Below are positions 49,645 to 60,426 of a stretch of DNA of 64,000 nucleotides, piece after piece. The DNA comes from Chrysaora quinquecirrha. Its lineage: Eukaryota; Cnidaria; Scyphozoa; Semaeostomeae; Pelagiidae. The stretch covers positions 162,968-226,967 of the forward strand of contig JACTAT010000056.1 of assembly GCA_014526335.1 (NCBI GenBank). The letters are read 5' to 3'. The notes under the pieces were generated by a model. The model ran no database searches and was not told the origin of the DNA. It worked only from the letters and a program-made list of their open reading frames with translations. Position 1 is the first letter of the stretch. Every line of letters begins with the position of its first letter. Position numbers and translations under genes: made by a program.

Positions 49645-50180
49645 TTGGATGTATGACTTGGAGGGTTTCTCGACGAATTCATTTGAGCTCTTTAGCTCTG
49701 TGGAGTTGTTGTTGGCTCTCTGATCATGCAATCAAAATTTGGGTCAAATTAACTGTTGTACGCCACTCGTTGCAAAAATCCTTCCGATAGTGTTTGCCAT
49801 TCATGAAAACCATATATATACTATGTATAGTACTGAAGAAGGCTCAACGCAGCCGAAACACAAAACATTGAAACGGAAGGAGAACCTTGGGCTGTCTGAC
49901 TTGGAGAGTTACTCAGCGATTTCATTGAACTCTATAGCTCAGTGGAAACGTTGTTGCCTCTCTTCTCTGTTCATTCAGTATAGGTGCGAATCCCATCTTT
50001 TGTGGCATGCAACTCGTGGAAGGTCTGTGCGTTATCATTCATGAAAAATATATGCAAACATGTATGGTACTGAAGAAGGCTTACATAGCCAAAACAAAAA
50101 GTCAAACGGGATGAGCACCTCCTTGGGATGTATGCCAGCTGTGGAAAAATCCATCCAAGTGTTTGCCACTCATGAAAAAT
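49645..50180 (+). repeat. Two to three tandem SINE units
   Basis: Head words gtatgacttgg (49651) and gtctgacttgg (49896) are 245 bp apart. The first unit has box A-like tagctctgtgg and the second tagctcagtgg. Box B in the second is ggtgcgaatccc. A further partial unit begins near 50120. This is the same family as the copies at 11.1 and 30.2 kb. Confidence 0.7.
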
Positions 50181-50189
50181 ATCAGCAAC

Positions 50190-50780
50190 GCCTTTTTCTT
50201 CTGCCGCTGTGTTACTGCTTCACTTTGTTATTTATCTCTTTACGGAATTTTTTCCTCTACAAACAGTAGCCAGTTGAGAAGTATTTACTTCTTTCCAATT
50301 AAGTCTTGTCCATCCACAAATCGAGGCGAGGTTGCAGATCCCAGCAAGCAGATATCTATACATTACATTGCATCTATTTTGACGTTAATGACGGCACATT
50401 GGCGTGTGACGACAACACTGCCATATGCGTTTTCGTTGCTAAGAGCAATGTACTCCACATAGAATTGAGTTTTTCCAAGCTGTACTACAAAAAAGTGCTG
50501 AAATTGATGGATAGTTGTAGACATCGACCGCATATAGACCACTTTATGATTATTATTAAAGAGGAAATGAAACCATTTTTTATTTTTTATATTCTGAATC
50601 GCCATATCGAATTACTCCCAGATTGCAACATTTCAGCGAAATTGGGGCAAAACGGGAGGAGAAAAGGGGGGCTGAAAAAAAGATTTTTAGTGAAAAAGTG
50701 GCACCGACCGCACTCTCAGTAACATTGTTTGGCTTCTGTGACGTAAAGTTATGAACACGTCGTGAGGGCAACCAATTTAG
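50190..50780. other. No recognisable gene
   Basis: Overlapping open frames on both strands have no family signature. Confidence 0.35.
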
Positions 50781-50820
50781 CCGTTCTGTGGCACTGTCAC
50801 ACGAAAACATTGGGGAAACT

Positions 50821-51063
50821 ATGGAGCATGAAAATAAACCTAAGAAAATTCGCGGTGGTTTACGTTGCGTCGCGGGCACCTTAGATAGCAAAAGCTGTTG
50901 CAATGATAGCAGAACTAAGGGAATAAACTTCCATCGTTTCCCAAAAGATCCAAAGACTTGTCAAAAGTGGACTGAATGTGTTAGGAAACGTAGGCCTAAT
51001 TTTGACCCCAAACAGTATTCCAACCCTGTCCTCTGTTCCTCAAATAATGACCATACGAAATGA
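50821..51063 (+). pseudogene. THAP-domain fragment
   Basis: The frame has the start of a THAP zinc finger: RCVAGTLDSKSCCNDS, then NFHRFPKDP, a central WTECV, RKRRPNFDPKQYS and LCS. These match the C-x-C, FHRFP, W and LCS marks of the domain. The final His of the C2CH set and the following Phe (LCSxHF) are lost, because the frame runs LCSSNNDHTK then stops. No donor site is visible there. THAP domains bind DNA and occur in transcription factors and P-element-like transposases. I read this as a truncated copy. Confidence 0.6.
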
Positions 51064-51069
51064 CTTCTT

Positions 51070-51965
51070 TAGGAGATCCCCATGGCATAGGTAAATCGTG
51101 AATGATAATTGAGCTACAAAGAACCTCTGTGCAAGGCTAACTAGCCACATTTATTGATCCATCTATACCGAACGCGCCGCTTCCGAACAGCGCTAATTCG
51201 GAAAAAGCGTCGGATATGTCTCAAGAACCCTGAAAAGCAAAACTTGCAGATAGTTTAAAACTGCGAAATACAATCAGACTAATTTTTTTTAACATAGACG
51301 AGTCTATTCATTCACTGTTCAATTGTTGCGATGCTGCGGTAGCGGTGCTTATTCGAAAATTTGATAGCGAGGCTATCTCATGACTCTCTTCAACTCCACT
51401 CTCGTCTGAAAATAGCGCTATAGACTGGCTACACTAAGGTCCCACAGCGAAAGATATCAGAGCAACTAAGCGATATAAAAATGTTAAATGCGCGCAGTCT
51501 CGATTGCATTGTACCTCGTTTCAAGTCTAACAAATCTGGTGCCTGCTTTCAAAATCGGTCAAGCGGTTCAAAACACAACGTTTATAGTAACCATATCGGG
51601 AAACGGCTTCAGCTTGCAACAGGGGAGGCTAAATAAACTATATGAAAGTTGAATTGAGTTTATTCTAACTCAAGGTTCATAATTGGAAATTACAAGGAAG
51701 ATATCTGCTATACTGTACCAATTTATTCTATCTCTTATACGTGACGACCGTGCGGAAATCTTAATTGACTTTTCAAGAAAAATTAGCAAGAGCGGCATAA
51801 TGCTCCTATTCCAGTATATGGTGCAATAAAGATCTTCGATTGTTGTAACTATTATTATCCCAATGGAAGTATTGATAACGGCTCAAAATATTAAAGGCAG
51901 AATAGATGGAATAGTCTCCTCGATAAGATCACGAAGAATGATGAAAAGAGTTCAAAAATTACATC
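51070..51965. other. No recognisable gene
   Basis: Intergenic sequence upstream of the SERINC-like gene. Nothing recognised. Confidence 0.35.
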
Positions 51966-51969
51966 TTTG

Positions 51970-52085
51970 GGACTCAAAGTAGCAAGATTGATCTATATCG
52001 TCCTGTTAATCATATAAAAAGCATTTGCCGTTTGACGCTGTTATTAACAGGCGTAAACAGTTGTTCCAAAAATGTGCCTTCGTCA
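51970..52085 (+). pseudogene. Decayed duplicate of the SERINC-like gene start
   Basis: About 110 bp aligns with 52115-52230 at the beginning of the intact frame (tgggactcaaagtagcaaga against tgggactcaaggtagccaga). It carries substitutions, lacks the ATG and has an early stop. It is a partial tandem duplication that has lost coding function. Confidence 0.65.
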
Positions 52086-52119
52086 ATGTGAGCCGTTTTT
52101 CAACTGAAATATCAAATCT

Positions 52120-54155
52120 ATGGGACTCAAGGTAGCCAGATCGATTTACACCGTTCTGTTTGTTATATGGAATGCAATTGCCTTTACGTTGTTGCTATCA
52201 GACGTACGTAACTGGTTCCAAGCAACGTGTTGGGGCAAATTCCAGTCGACATATTGCTCTCATTTCTCTGGCTTAGAAGCAGCATACAGAACCACACTTG
52301 CAAATTTATGCTTTCATTTTATACTTGCTATCCTAACTGTAAACGTACAGTGCTGTTCCGAGTTAGCATCATCATGGCATACTGATTGCTGGCTGCTAAA
52401 ATACCTATTTTCATTGCCGTCAATGTATTGGTCTTCTTAATACCACTCAACGCTACTGCTTTCATCGTTGTATACTACATCTGCCTCATTGGATCTGCGA
52501 TATTCATAATCATCATGTTTATACTAACACTGGATTTCACGCATGCTTGGAAGATTCTATGGATGCGTAATGCGCATGAGCAAAGCAATCAGCCAACATG
52601 CTACGTATGCACATGGCTATTTGTAATACATTTGGTAACGTCGTTACTCTACGCAGCTTCATTTGACATAATACTCGCATTCTTCTTTTTCAATCCCATA
52701 AATCAATGCGGGATTACAATAGGTTTCCTGTCAATAAATATATTTCTCTGCCTCGTTGCCATAGCGATTTCGTACCATTCGTCCCTAAACGAGATAAAGG
52801 CTTCGTCACAGATTATAATTTCGTCCCTCGTTTTCTACGTTAGCTTCATGACCTGGCTTGCGTTATCCGACCCAGAGAACGAGTACTGTAACATGTTTGG
52901 AACAGCATTTTCTGGCTCAATGCGAAAGATCCCAACTAGTTTTAAGTCGATTTCTTGCTGTGTTATTGCCATAGAATGTTTGGTATTCTTAGCGCTGCGA
53001 AATGAGACTGTGTCTTTCACATATAGTTTGATTTATATAGACAGGCCCACAGATGAGAAGCGATATTGTGGACTAACAAGATATCACATGACGCTCGTTT
53101 TTGCTTCTTGTTTCATGCTTATGGCTATGACAAATTGGTACAATCCTGTGGATGAAAATACTGTCAACTGGGACAATGGACAATATGTGAAATTACTTGA
53201 TCTTGAGGAGTATAATTGGCTGAGATTTGTCACCCTTTGTTTAGTAAGCAGTTGCCTGCCAATCATTTACATTGCCTTGTTAACGTATAGGGTCTGTCAT
53301 GGATATATATCTAAAAGCCCATTTAAGAAATGGAAGCGAAAGAACAGCATAGAAAAGTCAGCACCGGATAAGCGCAAAGACGACGAGTTATGTGTTTACA
53401 TAGGCTTCGAAAACGCCGTACAGAAACTTACAAAGCCGCACGTTGCGCTGAATGCTACACGACGGACGCAAGACGTTGAATATATATTGATCCCTTGTTA
53501 TTATATAAAAGAGAAACAACTCCACTTCTGGCAATTTCCGCGCGACATCAGCCAGTCATACCACGGAGGCCGCAACGGTAGCAACGCATGTACAATAATA
53601 GCTTTGATAATCGGGCGCTTGTTTTCACGATCAGAAATCTATACGCCACCGTTCGGATATTTATCTGAAACATGGATAAATCTATATACAACATCAATAG
53701 TTGAAGGCAATGCGTTGTATGATTCTATTCTAAAAGACTTTGGCGTTCTGGATCTTAGCATAGAAGAAGCCGCGGAACATTTTGGCGCGAAACTCAACAT
53801 CAAGAAAATTGGAAATCCGCTACCGGTTTCATTTCAATCGGACATTGAAACAGTTACGATTGCATTTCAGTTGAAACGTTTCGTTAGTCTCCGGAAAAAA
53901 CTAGTAGTTCTTTTTATACACAGATTTCGAACCGGTTCGTTTCTTATTTATCCGGATGGGTCTATACTATTTTCGGACTCTCATTCGTATGGAGAAGAGG
54001 GTTCCTTACTTGTTTCCGCAGGCGGACATGATGTGGACAACATGCTTGATTTTCTAATGCATGTACTAGGATCAAATCAAAACAAACTTGCGACCCTGAC
54101 TGAAGTTGAATACGAAAGTAGATACAGCCTCAAGAAGCGCTCTTCAAAAAGCTGA
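52120..54155 (+). CDS. SERINC-like membrane protein with C-terminal papain-like domain
   Basis: Single exon. Residues 1-94 (52120-52401) and the rest are in different frames; one extra A in the run 52398-52401 joins them into about 678 residues. The N-terminal 400 or so match serine incorporators: YRTTLAN, CWLLK, LTLDFTHAW, the serine-rich IIISSLVFYVSFMTWLALS, and YHMTLVFASCFMLMAMTNWY, within about ten membrane segments. The family's N-terminal cysteine cluster is missing. After a basic linker comes a soluble domain of about 250 residues with GGRNGSNACTIIAL (Cys about 491) and LFSDSHSYGEEGSLL (Asp 620, His 622). This is the Cys...Asp/His arrangement of papain-fold peptidases or deubiquitinases; that function is inferred. 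SERINC proteins are phospholipid scramblases, and SERINC3/5 restrict retroviruses in vertebrates. No such fusion is known to me. Confidence 0.85.
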
Positions 54156-54855
54156 AATAGCCCAAAGAACTGAGAATTAATTAAGACTATACATTTAAAA
54201 CATCGGTACAATTTGAAAATGATATTAAATGTGACGTGATCGAAATTTGAGCGGTTTTTCGGACGATTGTGGCAAAACTTGAAAATGGGGCAGAAAATTT
54301 AACTCCGTTTTTAAACTTTAATTCTTGTAATAATTGTAGTTTTGCTTAACGTTATTTGTTGCATAGCGATTTAGTACTAATTCAAACTATTATAAAGCAA
54401 TAAGCTTTTAGATCTGTTGGCGCAATTATTAATCAGTACGAATCGTACGAATCATCTCTCATCTCTGCCTTAGAGTCAAATTTTATCTTCACGGATAGAT
54501 GAAGGCTTGCTGCAAAGCGGTGTGGCTACAGAAAAGAAATGTATGTGTACCTCTATTTTTGTTCTATATTTCTTTTCTATTGTATGACACTCCGTTCCAA
54601 AAAACTGCCTGGTTTACCATTTTTCAGCTTGCTTTATTTTAAATGGAAAAATTGACAAAAAAATGATCATAAAATTTTAAAAACACATTTATCTCACCCA
54701 ATAAATCAATGAAATACTCCATTCTGCAAACAATATAAATTAAGCAAATTTAATGAAATTTAAGAAATTTATTCAAATGTTTCCTATAAAAGCCATAGGG
54801 CGGTCTTGAATAATGTTTGGCTGAGAAGTTGTCTGCTTCTTATTCATGTTTTAAA
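54156..54855. other. Intergenic, no gene
   Basis: AT-rich 3' flanks of the SERINC-like and cyclophilin genes, which converge here. Nothing recognised. Confidence 0.4.
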
Positions 54856-54861
54856 GAGTTC

Positions 54862-57310
54862 TTATGCATACACACCTTCTTTTGTGACAGCAAAAGGAGT
54901 ATCAACGGCAACAACTCGAGCATCTGCTATTTTCACTGCTTGTATTGGTCTGTCTTTGTTGTCTGTTGGATTGTTTTCAATCTTGCGAACAACATCCTGA
55001 AATTTGATGAATTTCAGACTTCAATATGTTCTATCTTCAAACAGAACAAATATGTCATAATTTTTTTACAGACTGCTAACTATCTCATCCTTTTTACCAG
55101 TCAGTTTAGGCTGGGGGGAGGGAGGGCTCTGCCAACCAATTCACAAGAGAACAATACCAACTAAAAACTGTTTTCTTTAAATAAGGGACTTCAGCCCTCT
55201 TAACAACCCCCTGCTCATCACCCCTGGTTGAACTGAATTCCCATCCCACAACATAATTCTTGAGGTTAATGAAAAGTATTCAGCATTCACTTCTGCTCTA
55301 AAAATAGCAGTGAGAACATTGGACAGTGCAAAATTCTTCACTCAAAAACTGCTAATGATTTAGGGCCTGTTTACGTTAAGGAGGGCCAGCCCAGGTAGCC
55401 AAGAAGGTTTGGCTAGGAGAGATAATTGTTTTCACCATTAACATGGAGATATTTTTTACCCTTGCTTATTAACATTTGTAGAGTCGGCTTTCTGTCAAGG
55501 TTACATCTGGCCTGACCAGGCTCACTCCCTCTGCATGTAGATGCATAGTGACCAAACATAAGATTTTTTGTTCCCACAGATCTTGTCCTGGCAAGATCTG
55601 CATCGTTTCCTCATGGATCTCATCTCAATGGGCTTGGTTATTGCTCCTTCAATTCAAATACAAGGTTAAAATCAAAAAATAATCTATTTTTCATTAGATC
55701 TTGATGCTTAAAGACAACAGAATTCATACCATTCCCTGTAGAACTTTTCCAAAACAAGTATGTGATCCATCGAGCCAAGGTGTTTGTATAGTTGTAATGT
55801 AAAACTGTGAGCCATTAGTATCTTTACCAGCATTAGCCATACATAACCACCCAGGTCCATAATGTTTCAGAATGAAATTCTCATCTGGAAATGTGTTGCC
55901 ATAAATGCTATAGCCACCACGTCCATCTCCAGTGGTAAAATCTCCACCTTCAATTAAAGGAAACAGACAATAAGAACACACAAATTTCTCACAGTCTGTG
56001 GTGCCATGGAAGGGCTTGGGGCAAAATCCCCTTCAACATGGAGGGTCCCAAAGGGACGGAGGTTTTAGCTACTCACACAGAAGGCAGAGCAATTCTTTCA
56101 TTGGGTTAGCAAAACAACTAAGGGGGATAGGGTGCAAAACCTGGTTTCTAGTCAACTTGCCCCACTACCAACTCGCCCTATTGCAAACTTGACCCAATTC
56201 TAGGTCAGCTTGCCCTGCTTTCAAAGTCAACTTTCCCCACCTTCAAAGCCCTCTCGCCCCATCTCAAAGGTCAACTTGTCCCCACTAAACAACAAATGTT
56301 TAAAGTTTGGGGCTCTACCCCCAAACCCCCTTTTATCACACTGATAGATTCACTAAAGTTTGTTGTTTTCTATCATTTATATCATGGTGGGGCAAGCTGA
56401 CTTGACAGAGGGATGAGTAGTACAGACACGTGGGGCGACAGACATGACTTTAAAGAGGTCTGACTTGACCATGTTAAGGTGGGGCAAGTTGGTAGTGGAG
56501 TGAATTGACCTGTTACCCAAAGCCTGATGACAACACCCTTCACTTTGGCTAAAATTGTGTTCAACACCCTTTTAACAGGGAGTCGAGGCAAATCAAGAAA
56601 AATCACACTCTTTCAATAACAGTGAATAATTTTCGCACATTTTCTCCTGGGGGTACTGTCACAAACAACAACAAAAGGTAGAATTGCCTTTTAATATTTA
56701 GGGCTACAGTATAGCCCCTGCCACTCCTCAGTGCCTTGGGCAGTGCTGGCCTGGCCGTGACAGGAAATTGGATTTCCTGAATTCAGTTCTCAAAATCATT
56801 TTCTTTTCAATTCAACAAGAGCGGGTGGTCTGTTTGCCAGTATTGAAACTGTGTGCAAATGAAGAAATCGATCCCAAAACTTTCAGGAATCCTTTTTGAT
56901 GAATCCTTATTACAAAATAATATACTATAACATCAAAATCAAAAAATAATTTCACGAGAACTTATACCTTGAATCATAAAGTTTCTAATAACACGATGGA
57001 AAAATGAATTTTTGTATCCATATCCAAACTAAAACAATAACAATAAAATAAATTAGGATTAACTGGATTCTAAATAGTTTGACTTTCATGTAAGAAAGTG
57101 GTAAAATTTACGATTACTAAAATCAACGAAAATTAACAAAAAGAAAACCTCGCTTCCTGCAAGTGCAACAAAATTTGTTACTGTCTTCGGGGCAGTATTT
57201 CCAAACACACCAAGAACGATAGTGCCAACCTTCACAGATCCAATTTCGATGTCAAATTCTACTTTCTTTGTTATTAGAGAATCATCAACGCAATTTATTA
57301 CAGCTAACAT
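54862..57310 (-). CDS. Secretory-type cyclophilin A (peptidyl-prolyl isomerase, CypB-like)
   Basis: Four exons (57310-57149, 57028-56968, 55947-55730, 54996-54862) give 191 residues. The fold is complete, and active-site residues equivalent to CypA Arg55, Phe60, Met61, Gln63 ([12 protein letters not shown]), Phe113 (SQFYITT), Trp121 and His126 (WLDGSH) are all present. The [10 protein letters not shown] loop is CypB-like, and the C-terminus ends [11 protein letters not shown]. Cyclophilin B works in the ER on proline isomerisation during folding. The listed ATG leaves only a short hydrophobic start. An ATG 32 bases upstream (57340-57342) would add a good signal sequence if one base were inserted. 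The exon 1 donor (GTTTTC) is weak but the join agrees with the paralogue. Confidence 0.9.
56140..56505. repeat. Inverted repeat inside a cyclophilin intron
   Basis: Words acttgccccactaccaact (about 56155) and ggtggggcaagttggtagtg (about 56480) are inverted copies. Further ttgccc/gggcaa phrases lie in between. It is probably a MITE derivative. It lies in intron 2 of the minus-strand cyclophilin. Confidence 0.5.
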
Positions 57311-57904
57311 AGTACAAAATAGAAAAGACTAAAAGAATGCATGGTTGCAGTTTGAAAGCGTCGACTAGGCCGTGAAAGTTTGAAAATGAATATGCCTCGG
57401 GCTCTCGGGCTGTATTGAATATTTTGCAAAATTCTGGATGGCAAAAAATGATTGGTTGGTCGGTACGAGGCTAACCAATAAGATTCGAGTTGCCTTGTAA
57501 AATTGGTAGAAAATTTAGCGGGAAAATTAAAATTTAGCGGGAAACCATACTGCCTTTTCTCACGAAAAAAGTGTCAAGAATGTTCGTATAAAGTAATACT
57601 GTCATCTAAAAACAACACAATCAAAGAAACTGATATGGTAAATGACTTTATTACCGTAATAATCCAAAAGACTGTAAAAAAAAAAACGGGGAGAACTCGT
57701 ATACCAGTAAGGAGCAATAGAATTTTTTATACTTCTTTGTCTACTATAAATGATCATGTCAATGATCAAAACCCGATCAAAAGTCATTAACAGCATGTTG
57801 AAACTAATTTGCTGTTGCTGGTTAAAACAAACAAATTTATCTCTTCTCTTCTAAAGATCATTTGAACAGAATTCGTATGGAAAAGAAAGGAAACTAAATT
57901 CAAA
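57311..57904. promoter_or_regulatory. Shared bidirectional promoter region of the cyclophilin pair
   Basis: The two genes are head to head with about 0.6 kb between start codons. An in-frame repeat aaaatttagcgggaa is present near 57512 and 57529. Exact transcription starts are not visible. Co-regulation is inference from the arrangement. Confidence 0.4.
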
Positions 57905-59064
57905 ATGTATGACTATATGTTCAAAGGGATTGTAATTTTTTATGCTATAAAAATTTGTTGCGGTGAAAATGCTTATGTTACAAGTGAAGCTGCCCTCGAT
58001 ATGGCCATTGATCAAAAACCGATTGGAAGAATTGTCATTGGTTTGTTTGGCGAGATTGTGCCAAGGACAGTTGAGAATTTTGAAGCACTAGCGAACCACA
58101 AGGTAAACTGATTTCATCAAGATAATTACTTTCATAATCATTAGCAGCAGCATTTCCATAATCAAATTATAATTACAATCATCCTTATCATCATCATTAT
58201 CGCTGCCGTAATCATCATCATCATCTTCTGCTTAACCCTTATCCTACCGGGCTTTTTATCTCAAATAGCCGGGAAGGGGTTTTTTCCAAACACCTCCCAA
58301 AATAGCCTTTCTTTATAGCTATAGCAATGAAACTTAGTACAGATGTGTTGACCAGTGTATTACAAGGCATGTGGCTGAATCGGGCGTCTCCAACACCCTC
58401 CCCTGGTAGGATTCGGGTAAACATTCAATTCCTCATCAGTCATCATCATCATCGTCATTATCGTCGCCTAAGTCATCCTTTTTCACCCTTCAATTCTATT
58501 ATCGTAAAAATCCATTAACTCCATTTGACTGCCAATTACTAGGTACAGAATAGTGTTTATTGAACTTTTAGTTTGGATTTGGCTACAGAGGAAGCACATT
58601 TCATCGAGTGATAAAAGATTTTATGATTCAAGGTACCTATTTGTAGACTCTGTTTCATTATCAATTGTAGCTGTAGCTGTCGACCTTGAATTTTGAATTT
58701 TAATTACGAATGTAATTCTCCCTTGATCGTGCACAATGTTCATCTGCTTGTATTAAAAATTCCCCTTCTAGGTGGTGACATCACAAACAATGATGGGACT
58801 GGAGGCAAAAGTATCTACGGACCTCATTTCGCGGATGAAAATTTCCGTTTACAGCATTATGGACCGGGTTGGGTTTGCATGGCCAATGCAGGACCGGACA
58901 CTAACGATTCTCAGTTTTATATAACAACGATAAAAACTGACTGGCTCAACGGGCACCATGTGTGCTTTGGAAAAGTTTTAGAAGGAATGGTAAGTTCACG
59001 TTATCTAAGGTAGAATCGACATGTTCCTAGACTTACAACATGACCCCCCACTCTTCGCAAACAG

Positions 59065-59098
<34 letters not shown>

Positions 59099-60426
59099 CA
59101 TACAGCTGTTCACTCAGAGTGGCTGTCTGTTGTTTGTTGAAGCTGTTTGTTTGCGCAGTTCGAGCGTCCAGCATAGACTGAATAACGATACTACGACTCA
59201 AGTAATAAGTCTAGAGATGGCCCATTTTGCTCCGGCAATGGTCGATCAAGATTTCATTTGTTTACTGATTTCTCCCCTTTAGAAAACGACGAATATGTGG
59301 GGCAATTCACTCTTAAAAATTGGGTTCGTGAGTTCAATGAAAACAAAAGGATTTCCAAGGGATCTCCATGAAAATAATAGGTTTTCTAGCTAGAAGGTAC
59401 GAGATTCCCAAGGAGTGAATTGCCCCTTCGGATTAGCATTTTGGACATCCTGTGTGTGAGACAATTTAAAAGAAAAGGGGGAAATAACAACAAATCGTCG
59501 AGACAAAAACAAACAAAAGCAGGTACCCTATATTATTCTAGAATCTCTAGTTAGGTAATTTCTATTTCTTCAAACTTTCTGTACCGATCTAGAGTTCAGC
59601 TTCAAAAAAATTCCAGATTATCCATGCTTCTTATCGGTTAACCCAGTGACCTGCCTGGTATTAGCTTTTCAAACAATTTACAAACGTTTCGTAGCTTCTT
59701 TTTCCCAGTTCCCAGCCAGCTCCACCTGTTCCAAGTGTCGATTCCCAGCTTCCACTCACAGTTCCACATTCCATTTCAATACCTATTCCAACTCAGCATG
59801 CTGGTTGTACGGATTGTGCACTTTTTTAACAAGCAACTGGACTTTTGGTCCAGCTATCAAAGTTGCTTAAAATATCTGGTATTTCACCCCTCACAGAATG
59901 CCTGGTACCCTCTAAAAGCTCTTTTTGCTCTTTTCTTGCTTGCCAATGTCAATGTAATTGGCAAGTTTGCAGTGATGTACTGTGTAAAGAAAGCTATCTT
60001 AACCAAAATGCTTAACAAAATCTCAGCCTGTGAAATGTCAGGGGGAACTTTCCATGCTTCACCCTGCTGCGTATGGTTATTTCCATTAGAATGCAGTTTT
60101 TACTTCTCAATATTTCTTTGCAGAATGTTGTTGATCAGATACAGAACCTTAAAAAAGACAGCAACGACAAGCCTTTTCAAACAGTAACCATCGCAGATTC
60201 GAAAAGCATGCCGGTAAGACCTTTCCCGACATCTCTTGAAGGCGTGCCTATCCAAGGTAGTAGTTCCTCGACTTTTGGAAACAGTCAAGCAAGTTTGGAA
60301 TCAAGTTATTCCCCGGAGCTTTTCCAGGATTTAAATCAAGGAAGTTATCAAGGAAATTTTCAACCAGACTCTTATAATTATGAAAGTGATAATTCTTATG
60401 AAAATAATTACCAAGCAACTTATTAA
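57905..60426 (+). CDS. Secreted cyclophilin B with Q/N/S/Y-rich C-terminal tail
   Basis: Four exons (57905-58102, 58572-58632, 58772-58989, 60124-60426) with exactly the intron positions of the divergent neighbour; exons 2 and 3 have identical lengths (61 and 218 nt). The protein is 259 residues with an N-terminal signal sequence ([13 protein letters not shown]). The cyclophilin domain is complete: [24 protein letters not shown] and WLNGHH keep the catalytic Arg, Phe, Met, Gln, Trp and His. About 65 extra residues follow the normal end. They are rich in Ser, Asn, Gln and Tyr (seven Tyr in the last 41) and poor in hydrophobic residues, so likely disordered or prion-like. There is no KDEL-type signal, which suggests secretion. 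The tail's role is unknown. Confidence 0.9.
58236..58417. mobile_element. Short piggyBac-like MITE in cyclophilin B intron 1
   Basis: Ends CCCTTATCCTACCGGG and the complement of CCCGAATCCTACC match the 4863-5412 element. TTAA is at 58232-58235 on the left and TAAA on the right. It is 182 bp, an internally shortened relative. Confidence 0.75.
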
